A stretch of 35,325 nucleotides of DNA from Bacteroidales bacterium (GTDB lineage: Bacteria; Bacteroidota; Bacteroidia; Bacteroidales; UBA932), in the NCBI GenBank assembly GCA_024398365.1, contig JAKSJG010000015.1, positions 1-35,325 on the forward strand, read 5' to 3'. Below are positions 24,748-32,789 of this stretch, piece by piece (the stretch's first letter is position 1; each line of letters begins with the position of its first letter). The notes beneath the pieces are model-generated. The model was not told the DNA's origin and did not search any database. It saw only the letters and a list, made by a program, of their open reading frames with translations. Position numbers and translations under genes: made by a program.

Positions 24748-25362
24748 ATGAAAAAATTATTCATTGCAATGATGGCAGCCGCCCTCGTAGTGTGCAGCTG
24801 CAAACCGAAGGCTGAAAACGCAGCCCCTGTAGAGGAAGAATGCACCGAGCAGTGCTGCGAAGGTGACGGCAACTGCTGCAAGCACGAGTGCTGCGGCGAA
24901 TGCCAGGACGAAAACGGCTGCTGCAAGCAGGAAGGCGAATGCTGCGAAGCAAAGGAAGGCTGCAAGCATGACTGCTGCAAGGACGAAGCCTGCAAGGGCG
25001 ACGGCAGCTGCAAGAAGGAATGCAAGCATGAAGGAAACTGCTGCGAAAAGGCAGAAGGCTGCAAGCACGAGTGCTGCAAGGAAGGTGAGAAGTGCCAGGG
25101 CGGATGCGCTGCCGCTGACAAGCAGTGCGTTTACTGCGGAGCATGCTCCTGCCCTATGGAGATCGACATCGCCAAGATCAACGAACTCTACGACAAGGCC
25201 GTGAAGGCCGGCAAGGTGACCCCTGAACTCCAGAAGGAGTACAACGCCCTCAAGAAGCACGCTTCAGACTGCGTTGAATGCGGTTCCTGCACCGAGAAGT
25301 GCCCTAAGGGCATTGACATCCCTGCAAGGATGAAGGCTGCCGCAAAACTTTTCGGCAAATAA
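24748..25362 (+). CDS. cysteine-rich lipoprotein with metallothionein-like middle and ferredoxin-like C-terminus
   Basis: 204 residues with 35 cysteines. The N-terminus is a lipoprotein-type signal ending in VCSC (Cys18 is the likelier lipidated residue), so export to a membrane is expected. Residues about 32-120 hold some 25 cysteines, often as CC pairs in short repeats such as CKHECC, CKHDCC, GNCC and GECC, with His, Glu and Lys. This resembles a metal-binding (metallothionein-like) region. The C-terminal 75 residues match the twin-cluster tail of Fe-S aldo/keto reductases: CVYCGACSCPMEIDI, then about 40 residues, then ASDCVECGSCTEKCPKGIDIP. In the first motif CSCP replaces the usual CPCP-like pattern. 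The reductase domain itself is absent. Confidence 0.85.
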   Translation: MKKLFIAMMAAALVVCSCKPKAENAAPVEEECTEQCCEGDGNCCKHECCGECQDENGCCKQEGECCEAKEGCKHDCCKDEACKGDGSCKKECKHEGNCCEKAEGCKHECCKEGEKCQGGCAAADKQCVYCGACSCPMEIDIAKINELYDKAVKAGKVTPELQKEYNALKKHASDCVECGSCTEKCPKGIDIPARMKAAAKLFGK

Positions 25363-25453
25363 CAATCACTTTATATTCGGGGCTTGGCTTCATATAAGCG
25401 CAGGCACCTCTGATTATGAACTGGGGGTTGACCTGACTGGTCAGCACAAGGAT

Positions 25454-25663
25454 ATGTCAAAGACAGAAGTCGACAAGTCATATTTCGTAGCCTTTTGCAT
25501 TGAGCAGTACAAAGTGGCTAACAACTTGGATGGAGCAGCGGTTGCTGATTTGTTCAAGAAACATGGCGTTGTCGATTATCTGTACGAGCATTTTGATGTT
25601 CTTCATTCCCAGAGCCGGCAATGGCTACTTGAAGAAATTGACGATTTCATAAGCAAACACTGA
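25454..25663 (+). CDS. DUF3791-type small protein
   Basis: 69-residue protein resembling DUF3791: FVAFCIEQYKVANNLDGAAVADLFKKHGVVDYLYEHFDVLHSQS, a compact helical protein of typical length. In Bacteroidota and Firmicutes such genes stand directly before DUF3990 genes, as here (4-base gap). It probably forms part of a toxin-antitoxin-like or regulatory pair, but the role has not been shown in anything I can cite. Codon use and base composition are more AT-rich than in the preceding gene. The frame is open upstream of the ATG for about 90 bases without a start codon. Confidence 0.75.
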   Translation: MSKTEVDKSYFVAFCIEQYKVANNLDGAAVADLFKKHGVVDYLYEHFDVLHSQSRQWLLEEIDDFISKH

Positions 25664-25667
25664 CATC

Positions 25668-26150
25668 ATGAAAGTATATCACGGGAGCCTTGAGATTGTT
25701 ACCAATCCGGAAATCAGGATATCAGACAGGACACTTGATTACGGTTCCGGTTTCTACACCACAACTGACTATGATCAAGCCAGAAAATGGGTGGAACGCC
25801 GGAAGAACGAAGGTGCAGATGCCGGCTTCATTAATGTTTATGAAATCTCAAAGGAAGCTATCCTTGAGAAGAAAACACTTTGGTTTGACTCACCTTCCGA
25901 AGATTGGGTTGATTTCGTTCACGAGAACCGGACAAACCGGAACTTCAAACATGATTTTGACTTTGTATATGGTCCTGTCGCCAATGACAAGGTATATGCA
26001 GCATTCGCATTATATGAAGACGGCTTGCTTAACAAACAGGAACTCATCGCGGAGCTTAAGACATATGTTCTTGTCGACCAACTTCTATTGCATACTGAGA
26101 AGGCTTTGAATTGTCTCACATTCATTGAATCCATTAAGATAGAACTATGA
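25668..26150 (+). CDS. DUF3990 protein, ADP-ribosyltransferase-like candidate toxin
   Basis: 160-residue protein of the DUF3990 type. It begins VYHGS, then DRTLDYGSGFYTTTDYDQARKW, and later FDFVYGPVANDKVY. The HGS and GFYTT blocks resemble the His and Tyr motifs of the ADP-ribosyltransferase fold (H-Y-E/D class), and the third acidic motif may be in the DFVYGPVAND segment. If active, it would transfer ADP-ribose from NAD+ to a cellular target, as other small ART toxins do. No target can be inferred. It is packed between two small partner genes (4-base gap upstream, ATGA overlap downstream). Confidence 0.8.
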   Translation: MKVYHGSLEIVTNPEIRISDRTLDYGSGFYTTTDYDQARKWVERRKNEGADAGFINVYEISKEAILEKKTLWFDSPSEDWVDFVHENRTNRNFKHDFDFVYGPVANDKVYAAFALYEDGLLNKQELIAELKTYVLVDQLLLHTEKALNCLTFIESIKIEL

Positions 26151-26368
26151 ATCTCACGATAACGAAAGACAATGTCCACTTGCTGCTTCCAGGTAAGATA
26201 GCATCCGTTTCAGCGATGTATGCGGATGACCATGGTTGTAGCATTATGGAGGCTATGCTTCTGTTCTATGCATCGGACACATACAAGCAGTTGCAGATAG
26301 AGGAAACAAAACTCTGGCATCTGGGCCCTGTAGCCCTGTACGAGATTTGGCGGGCCAACCATAAGTAA
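26147..26368 (+). CDS. small helical partner protein of the DUF3990 locus
   Basis: 73-residue protein overlapping the DUF3990 stop by ATGA. The sequence IASVSAMYADDHGCSIMEAMLLFYASDTYKQLQ is helical and looks like the second small protein often encoded with DUF3990. Whether it should be assigned to DUF3791 or to a separate family is unclear from sequence. Translational coupling suggests that it is made in proportion to the toxin-like protein and may neutralise it. It is followed by a strong terminator. Confidence 0.68.
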   Translation: MNLTITKDNVHLLLPGKIASVSAMYADDHGCSIMEAMLLFYASDTYKQLQIEETKLWHLGPVALYEIWRANHK

Positions 26369-26423
26369 TAATATTTGGCTATCAAGGAAGTTACCGGCAT
26401 TCTACCATTCTGTAGGTGTCACC

Positions 26424-26458
26424 AAAATCCCCATTCCAGCAATTGGAATGGGGATTTT
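26424..26458. terminator. bidirectional terminator between DUF3990 locus and outer-membrane gene
   Basis: A perfect 15-bp stem AAAATCCCCATTCCA (26424-26438) against TGGAATGGGGATTTT (26444-26458) has a 5-base loop and A- and T-rich ends. It serves two convergent genes. Confidence 0.9.
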
Positions 26459-26520
26459 CTTTATTCTTGTTCCCACTTTATTCCTGTATTGCCGAGGTGT
26501 TGGGCAGGAATGACAACAAC

Positions 26521-27252
26521 TTACAGATTGAATCTCAAGCCAATGTTGGCGGTGAGGCTGGAAAGAGTCTCAAGCTGGTCTTTTTCGAATTCTATCTTCT
26601 GCGGTCTCTTGTTTCCATCAATTAAGGTAACGTTGTTCAGTTTTCCGAAAATGGCTTCAGCGGAGATGCCTATCGCTATTTTCGGGGTAATGAAATAATC
26701 ATAGCCCAAACTGAAATTCTCTCCCAAAGAAGCTCCTTTCTCCAAAAACGACTGCTGGACAAGCGTAATATTATCATTGTATGCCAGATAACCGAAGCCT
26801 ATCTCGCAGAATAATGAATGCTTGCCATTCGCACTGAACGTTCGTTCCGCCAAGGCTGCTCCGATATATGTAATATCAATCTTCTCCTGGAATTTGCCCG
26901 TATGTTCATTCCCAAGTTCGTCGATCAGAGTGACAATGTCCGTACTGCCGGTACGCATGTTTGCCGCCTTTATGCCCAGGCCATAATTGTCGTTGAAGAA
27001 ATATGATACACCTCCGTTGTATTCGAAGCCGTATCTGAGACGGCTGGCGTGATTCAACGTGAATTCATCGTCTGTTTCCGGCAACTTGCCCAACCGGGCA
27101 CCGTAGCCGCCGTTGATATCAATGCGCCACTTGGAGTGCTCCCCGGACCAGGCAGGATTCGACTGTTCTGAATAATAGGTGTGCGGTGACTGCGCCGCGA
27201 GGTTGAAGGAAAAAGCAATAACGGCGGCTAGAATAAAAAAAACTTTTTTCAT
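26521..27252 (-). CDS. outer-membrane beta-barrel protein
   Basis: 243-residue exported protein of unknown function. The signal peptide is MKKVFFILAAVIAFSFNLAAQ. The rest alternates polar and apolar residues in barrel-like strands: YGFEYNGGVSYFF, YGLGIKAANMRTGS, HSLFCEIGFGYLAY, NFSLGYDYFITPKIAIGISAEAIFG, with a terminal TANIGLRFNL. It resembles the porin-family barrels of 8-10 strands seen in Bacteroidota. It lies downstream of an Imm26-like gene on the same strand, but the gap of 27 bases and its different composition make co-function uncertain. Confidence 0.72.
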   Translation of the reverse strand: MKKVFFILAAVIAFSFNLAAQSPHTYYSEQSNPAWSGEHSKWRIDINGGYGARLGKLPETDDEFTLNHASRLRYGFEYNGGVSYFFNDNYGLGIKAANMRTGSTDIVTLIDELGNEHTGKFQEKIDITYIGAALAERTFSANGKHSLFCEIGFGYLAYNDNITLVQQSFLEKGASLGENFSLGYDYFITPKIAIGISAEAIFGKLNNVTLIDGNKRPQKIEFEKDQLETLSSLTANIGLRFNL

Positions 27253-27279
27253 AATATTGTAATATAAAAAATAAAGTCA

Positions 27280-27771
27280 TCAATAAGATGGGTAATATTT
27301 ATCCGGTACCTCACCTGTTTCAAGCCTTATAATAACATGTATTGGTGCATATACTCCGCCCAAATCAGCTTTATAATACTTTTTGGGTAAAGTACCGACA
27401 TATCTTCTATCACCGTTCATCGACCATACCACCCATCGATGTGAAACGAAATGCTGGCGTGGATGTAGCCCTATATCCTGACTGGTCCTGAACACAATAT
27501 CGGCTTCGGGTATCGAAACTGGAGATGTAAACACCCGTTCCCATAATCCCAATTTAACTCCGAAACTTACCGAAGTATGCATGAAACATTCTATTTCATC
27601 TTGTAATATTTCATCCATATTGTATTGTTCATCAGTATAATGCTTTTTGAAAATCACGATTACGTCGCCATTCAGTTCAGAAACATCTTTCCCTAAAAAC
27701 TGGAAGTAACGGATATATCCATTGCTTAGTTTGACTTTAAAAACATTACCTTTTGTTACTCTAATATTCAT
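27280..27771 (-). CDS. Imm26-like immunity protein (probable)
   Basis: 163-residue cytoplasmic protein with no signal peptide, noticeably AT-rich (many ATA, TTA and AAA codons). Its pattern resembles immunity protein 26: an opening G-x-VF-x-V-x-L-x-x-G, a LGLWERVFTSPVSIPEADIVFR middle (the G-x-W-x-x-hydrophobic region) and a C-terminal GGVYAPIHVIIRLETG. In Bacteroidota such genes follow the toxin domain of polymorphic secretion-linked toxins. Here the upstream neighbour is a C-terminal scrap of such a toxin, ending 3 bases before this start, which strengthens the assignment. Without an intact toxin it would be an orphan immunity gene. Confidence 0.55.
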   Translation of the reverse strand: MNIRVTKGNVFKVKLSNGYIRYFQFLGKDVSELNGDVIVIFKKHYTDEQYNMDEILQDEIECFMHTSVSFGVKLGLWERVFTSPVSIPEADIVFRTSQDIGLHPRQHFVSHRWVVWSMNGDRRYVGTLPKKYYKADLGGVYAPIHVIIRLETGEVPDKYYPSY

Positions 27772-27774
27772 GGC

Positions 27775-27999
27775 TTAATATTGTATTTCTCCCAAAAACG
27801 AGGAGCAATTATTTAATCCATAGCAATTTATCAAATTTTGTTCCAATATTTGAGCATCAATCGTGCAACTACCATCTGTTATAACTAATCTCTCGCCAAC
27901 CCTTTCCTGCTCCTTTCTGCTGCGGGAACCGACATTGGTCGTAATACTTCGCAAATCGTTTCGCTCGATTTTCCAGAATACATTTAAACTCTCATTCTC
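27775..27999 (-). pseudogene. C-terminal remnant of a polymorphic toxin (no start codon)
   Basis: An open stretch of 74 codons with no ATG ends at TAA 27775-27777, directly before the immunity-like gene. Its reading begins around ENESLNVFWKIERNDLRS and continues with TTNVGSRSRKEQERVGERLV and ITDGSCTIDAQILEQNLI. This kind of Gly/Arg, ERVGE..ITDG..TIDAQILEQ pattern is typical of the C-terminal tips of Bacteroidota polymorphic toxins. A TAG precedes it, and the first 16 bases overlap the end of hipT. It is most likely a truncated toxin fragment left when the upstream part was lost. The family call is from memory of the pattern and needs a database check. Confidence 0.45.
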
Positions 28000-28910
28000 C
28001 TATGAAGGAGGTCGATGTACAAGGACTTGAGCTCTTCTGACAGGAAAGAATTCTGTATTTCCTCTTCAAACTTAGGGAGAAGGTCAACGTACTTCTTCTT
28101 GATCCTGTCGAATACGATTTCAGGAACGCCACAAGTCTTGAATGCGGCGATGAAGTCTGAGTCTTTGATATGCTTCTGTTTCCCATTGAGGTTCAATGCC
28201 AATTCTTCATCATCGGCGGGATTGCTGATGGCAGCGCTCAACAAATCATATGCAGGGGAAAGAACAGGTTCGCCGGTAGGAGAATACAGAGAGAAGTTCT
28301 TCAGATGCATGTCGTTGTTTCCGGTAAGCCAGGAGAAATACACCAGCTCCAGGAAATCTACCATGTCCAACTGAGGGATGGCGGAGTATTTCCGGATGGC
28401 TTTCCCAATCTGCTCGTATGAACTCCGGTACTTATGCTCTGTCTGCCGCTCTGTGAGCTGGCACATATCCTCCATCGCAATTTTCTCTCCGTTTTTCGTC
28501 CGGTCAATCCGCTTGGTCAGGTAGCCAATGCTGCCGTCCTTCATCCGGATAAGTGAATGAGGAACGATTTTCAGTTTGGCGATTTCGGCCAGGTGCATGG
28601 TAAGGTCTTCATTCTCGGGCAGCATCGCAAACCGTTCCGTCTGGGGTTTGAAGATATAGCCACCCCAGAGTCCCACGATAGTAAGCTTCTGGGAATCCTT
28701 ATGCTTGTCGAGATTCAAGGACAGTTTAGGTTGGACACCGGTCAAAGTCGTTTGCGACTTGATGACCTGTGCGGCCAGATCGTCCATCTCTTCGCGGGTG
28801 TAATCCAAAACGGGAACCGTCGCCGTACCAAAGAACTTCCGGCAACAGGACTTATGGAAATCAACCTCTCCCGGGCCGAGTTCCTTATAGCAGAATAAAC
28901 ACTTACTCAT
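27984..28910 (-). CDS. hipT: HipT-type Ser/Thr kinase toxin of a HipBST system
   Basis: 308-residue HipA-type kinase (C-terminal part of classical HipA as a separate protein). The start at 28910 (MSKCLFCYKELG) is chosen; ATG 28916 is an alternative. The head has a zinc-finger-like CxxC..HxxxC (CLFC, HKSCC). The Gly-rich autophosphorylation loop reads TLTGVQPKLSL, so Thr residues stand where other HipA/HipT proteins carry Ser. The kinase core shows GYIFKPQ (ATP-binding Lys), the catalytic loop TGNNDMHLKNFSLY and the metal-binding LSPAYDLLS. HipA phosphorylates glutamyl-tRNA synthetase and HipT tryptophanyl-tRNA synthetase in E. coli; the target here is unknown. It overlaps hipS by 8 bases. Confidence 0.88.
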   Translation of the reverse strand: MSKCLFCYKELGPGEVDFHKSCCRKFFGTATVPVLDYTREEMDDLAAQVIKSQTTLTGVQPKLSLNLDKHKDSQKLTIVGLWGGYIFKPQTERFAMLPENEDLTMHLAEIAKLKIVPHSLIRMKDGSIGYLTKRIDRTKNGEKIAMEDMCQLTERQTEHKYRSSYEQIGKAIRKYSAIPQLDMVDFLELVYFSWLTGNNDMHLKNFSLYSPTGEPVLSPAYDLLSAAISNPADDEELALNLNGKQKHIKDSDFIAAFKTCGVPEIVFDRIKKKYVDLLPKFEEEIQNSFLSEELKSLYIDLLHRRMRV

Positions 28911-29235
28911 CACCATCCTCCTTTATAGGAATAACGCTAACCGCACCGATGCAGTCCATACAGCAGAGAAGCAGAAGGGAGAACCTGTCCAGTTCGCTAA
29001 TGTCCGTATTACGGAGCGCCACATCCAGAAGCCATCCCTCGGGAATCAGTCCATCGAAAAAAGGGAAAAGAACCGGGGATTTATAAGGCTTTTCTGTCAA
29101 GGGAAGAGTCAAGCTGATTGGCTGGGAATCCGCATCGGAAAGGTACTCAGTATCATAAAGGAATTCATAGCCTTCATCTGTCTCCTTCAAGATTCCGGCT
29201 ATTTTCTCTTTGTATTTGATTAATGCCGTTTTCAT
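28903..29235 (-). CDS. hipS: HipS-like N-terminal subdomain protein
   Basis: 110-residue protein equal to the N-terminal subdomain 1 of HipA: ALIKYKEKIAGILKETDEGYEFLYDTEYL, SLTLPLTEKPYKSP, LFPFFDGLIPEGWLLDVALRN. In the tripartite HipBST system of enteropathogenic E. coli this part is a separate protein that neutralises HipT, whereas in HipBA it is part of the toxin. Overlaps on both sides (ATGA with hipB, 8 bases with hipT) show tight translational coupling. The antitoxin role is by analogy. Confidence 0.82.
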   Translation of the reverse strand: MKTALIKYKEKIAGILKETDEGYEFLYDTEYLSDADSQPISLTLPLTEKPYKSPVLFPFFDGLIPEGWLLDVALRNTDISELDRFSLLLLCCMDCIGAVSVIPIKEDGDE

Positions 29236-29438
29236 TTCACCTTCTTTTGAGGAACCAGTTCGTATCCGAACAGATCAAATACCTGGGCAACCTTGTCCAT
29301 CCGCACCGTGGCCTTACCCTGCTCCAATTCGCGGACGAAGTTCAGGCCAACTCCGGATTTCATCGCTAAATCCGCCTGCGTAAGACCATGCTCTTTCCGC
29401 AGGGCTTTCAATGTTGAAGATATAACGTTATTACTCAT
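29232..29438 (-). CDS. hipB: HipB-type transcriptional repressor/antitoxin
   Basis: 68-residue Xre-type helix-turn-helix protein: LRKEHGLTQADLAMKSGVGLNFVRELEQGKATVRMDKVAQVFDLFGYEL. The length is that of a bare HTH domain with a short Lys-rich tail. HipB proteins bind operator boxes over their own promoter and repress the operon, usually together with the kinase. Three boxes that fit a dimer-binding palindrome lie just upstream. It is the first gene of hipB-hipS-hipT. Confidence 0.9.
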   Translation of the reverse strand: MSNNVISSTLKALRKEHGLTQADLAMKSGVGLNFVRELEQGKATVRMDKVAQVFDLFGYELVPQKKVK

Positions 29439-29443
29439 AATTA

Positions 29444-29538
29444 CATTCGCTTGGATGCAAATATAAGAAATAAAAGCAAAACTACATCATAACGAATGTA
29501 AAATTACCGGAGAAGTATCAATTACATTCAATTGGATG
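29444..29538. promoter_or_regulatory. three operator-like boxes upstream of hipB
   Basis: Boxes of the form CATTC-N4-GGATG occur at 29444-29457 and 29525-29538, and a diverged box, CATCA-N4-GAATG, at 29485-29498. Centres are 41 and 40 bases apart, close to four helical turns. The first and third also share the wider context TTACATTC..TTGGATGCA (18 of 20 bases). E. coli HipB operators are TATCC-N8-GGATA, so the GGATg half-site is reminiscent. Box 1 lies just downstream of the -7 box and box 2 near the -33 position, as expected for autorepression. Confidence 0.62.
29458..29465 (-). promoter_or_regulatory. promoter -7 box (TATATTTG) for hipBST
   Basis: TATATTTG on the minus strand fits TAnnTTTG and ends 19 bases upstream of the hipB ATG. 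It stands between operator-like boxes 1 and 2. Confidence 0.6.
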
Positions 29539-29540
29539 CA

Positions 29541-29801
29541 GCTAGCGCCATCAGGCGCTAGCGGGGTCGCGAGGGGGTTTACAGCAGACATGGCATGTCT
29601 GCGTCCCCGAGCAGCAGGGCTTCAGCCCGTCGGAACGTGGCAGGGCCCCATCTGTAGAAAGGCGGCATCAGCCGCCCGGCGGAGGCCGTGTCTTGCGCAG
29701 CAAGACGGCAAGGCCGGGAGCCCGCAGGGGTCGCGAGCGGGTTCACAGCGGGCATGTTGATGCCCGCGGCCCGAGCAGCAGGGCTTTAGCCCGCCGGAAC
29801 G
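29541..29801. repeat. multi-hairpin repeat element, copy 1
   Basis: GC-rich intergenic element made of short hairpins separated by conserved linkers. In order: GCTAGCGCC/GGCGCTAGC (29541-29562); a 75-base unit (29563-29637) with stem GCAGACATG/CATGTCTGC and GGGCTTCAGCCC; GGCGGCATCAGCCGCC (29661-29676); TCTTGC/GCAAGA (29691-29705); then a second 75-base unit (29727-29801) with stem GCGGGCAT/ATGCCCGC and GGGCTTTAGCCC. A related element occurs at 35030-35266. It resembles REP/BIME repeats in style but I know no named family. It is probably non-coding. Confidence 0.85.
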
Positions 29802-29939
29802 GGGGTGGATAAAGAAAAGGCCGACCCTCTGCCAAGAGCCGACCTTCTCAACGTGTACTAAAACCTAAACCGATAATAAGATGCAGACAGAGGCCGATTC
29901 GTTGCATCGGAGGCGGAAAAAAAGTTGAAATATTTTCGC
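29802..29939. other. spacer between repeat element and suf promoter
   Basis: No gene is seen. The stretch around 29818-29848 repeats GCCGACC twice with CTCTGCCAAGAG between them (a weak CTCT/AGAG hairpin), followed by an AT-rich part. It may be part of an RNA leader or decayed sequence. Confidence 0.3.
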
Positions 29940-29947
29940 TATCTTTG
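29940..29947 (+). promoter_or_regulatory. promoter -7 box (TATCTTTG) for sufB
   Basis: TATCTTTG fits TAnnTTTG and ends 7 bases before the sufB ATG at 29955. The transcript would have almost no leader. A TTG at 29925-29927 is only 12 bases upstream, so the -33 element is poor. Confidence 0.5.
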
Positions 29948-29954
29948 CGAACTT

Positions 29955-31394
<1,440 letters not shown>

Positions 31395-31397
31395 ACT

Positions 31398-32039
31398 ATG
31401 GGAGCATTGGATCAGATATTGTTCTACGCAGGCGGCAACGCGGTCAGCCTCAGCGAGCTCATCTCAACTGTGCTCGGCCTGAGCTGCGTATTCCTGGCCG
31501 GAAGGGGCAAGGTGCTCAACTTCTGGTTCGGCTACCTGTACAACATCTTCCTCTTCATACTCTTCGCAGAGAAACATCTGTATTTCAGCATGGCGCTGCA
31601 GCCTGTATCCCTGCTGATCAACCTCTCGGGACATTACCGCTGGACGCATCCGCAGGAAGGCGAAGGCAATGCCCGCAACGAACTCAAGATCACGCGGCTG
31701 TCAAAGACCCTTCGGGCGCGCTACATCATACTCATCGTGATGCTGGCGCTGATACTCGGCTGGGCGATGCGCGAGACAGGCATACTCTGGCCGGAGGCAT
31801 TCCCGCCGGCTACAAGGCCTTTCCTCGACGCATTCGTGACAATGATGATACTCACCGCACAGTACCTCTCCGCCCTCAAGAAGATGGAGTGCTGGGCAGC
31901 CTGGATCGCCGTCAATACGACAAATATAATTTTATACATACTCGCCGGACTCTTCTTCATGCCTCTGGTCAGCGCCTGCTATCTGGTGCTCGCCTTCTTC
32001 GGCATAAAGTCCTGGCGCAAACAAATGAAGGAGCAATAA
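31398..32039 (+). CDS. pnuC: PnuC-type vitamin/nicotinamide riboside transporter
   Basis: 213-residue inner-membrane protein with about seven hydrophobic helices, of the PnuC/SWEET-like fold. Marks are WFGYLYNIFLFILFAEKHLYFSMALQP in the first half and CWAAWIAVNTTNIILYILAGLF with the W-x-x-W-x-x-x-N motif that binds substrate in PnuC. PnuC proteins bring in nicotinamide riboside, and relatives (PnuT, PnuX) take thiamin or riboflavin; the substrate cannot be fixed here. It is inserted between sufB and sufC with 3-base gaps on both sides, which is unusual and implies stable co-expression with Fe-S assembly. No riboswitch was recognised at the operon front. Confidence 0.85.
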   Translation: MGALDQILFYAGGNAVSLSELISTVLGLSCVFLAGRGKVLNFWFGYLYNIFLFILFAEKHLYFSMALQPVSLLINLSGHYRWTHPQEGEGNARNELKITRLSKTLRARYIILIVMLALILGWAMRETGILWPEAFPPATRPFLDAFVTMMILTAQYLSALKKMECWAAWIAVNTTNIILYILAGLFFMPLVSACYLVLAFFGIKSWRKQMKEQ

Positions 32040-32042
32040 TAT

Positions 32043-32786
<744 letters not shown>

Positions 32787-32789
32787 TCT

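Noticed and set aside
25363..25453. Open frame leading into the DUF3791 gene
   Set aside because: No start codon and no recognisable family (ISAGTSDYELGVDLTG); might be a gene scrap but support is too weak.
29536..29760. Open frame in the multi-hairpin repeat
   Set aside because: Its translation follows the hairpins and Arg/Ala/Gly-rich linkers; the related frame in copy 2 gives a different protein, so the element is not coding.
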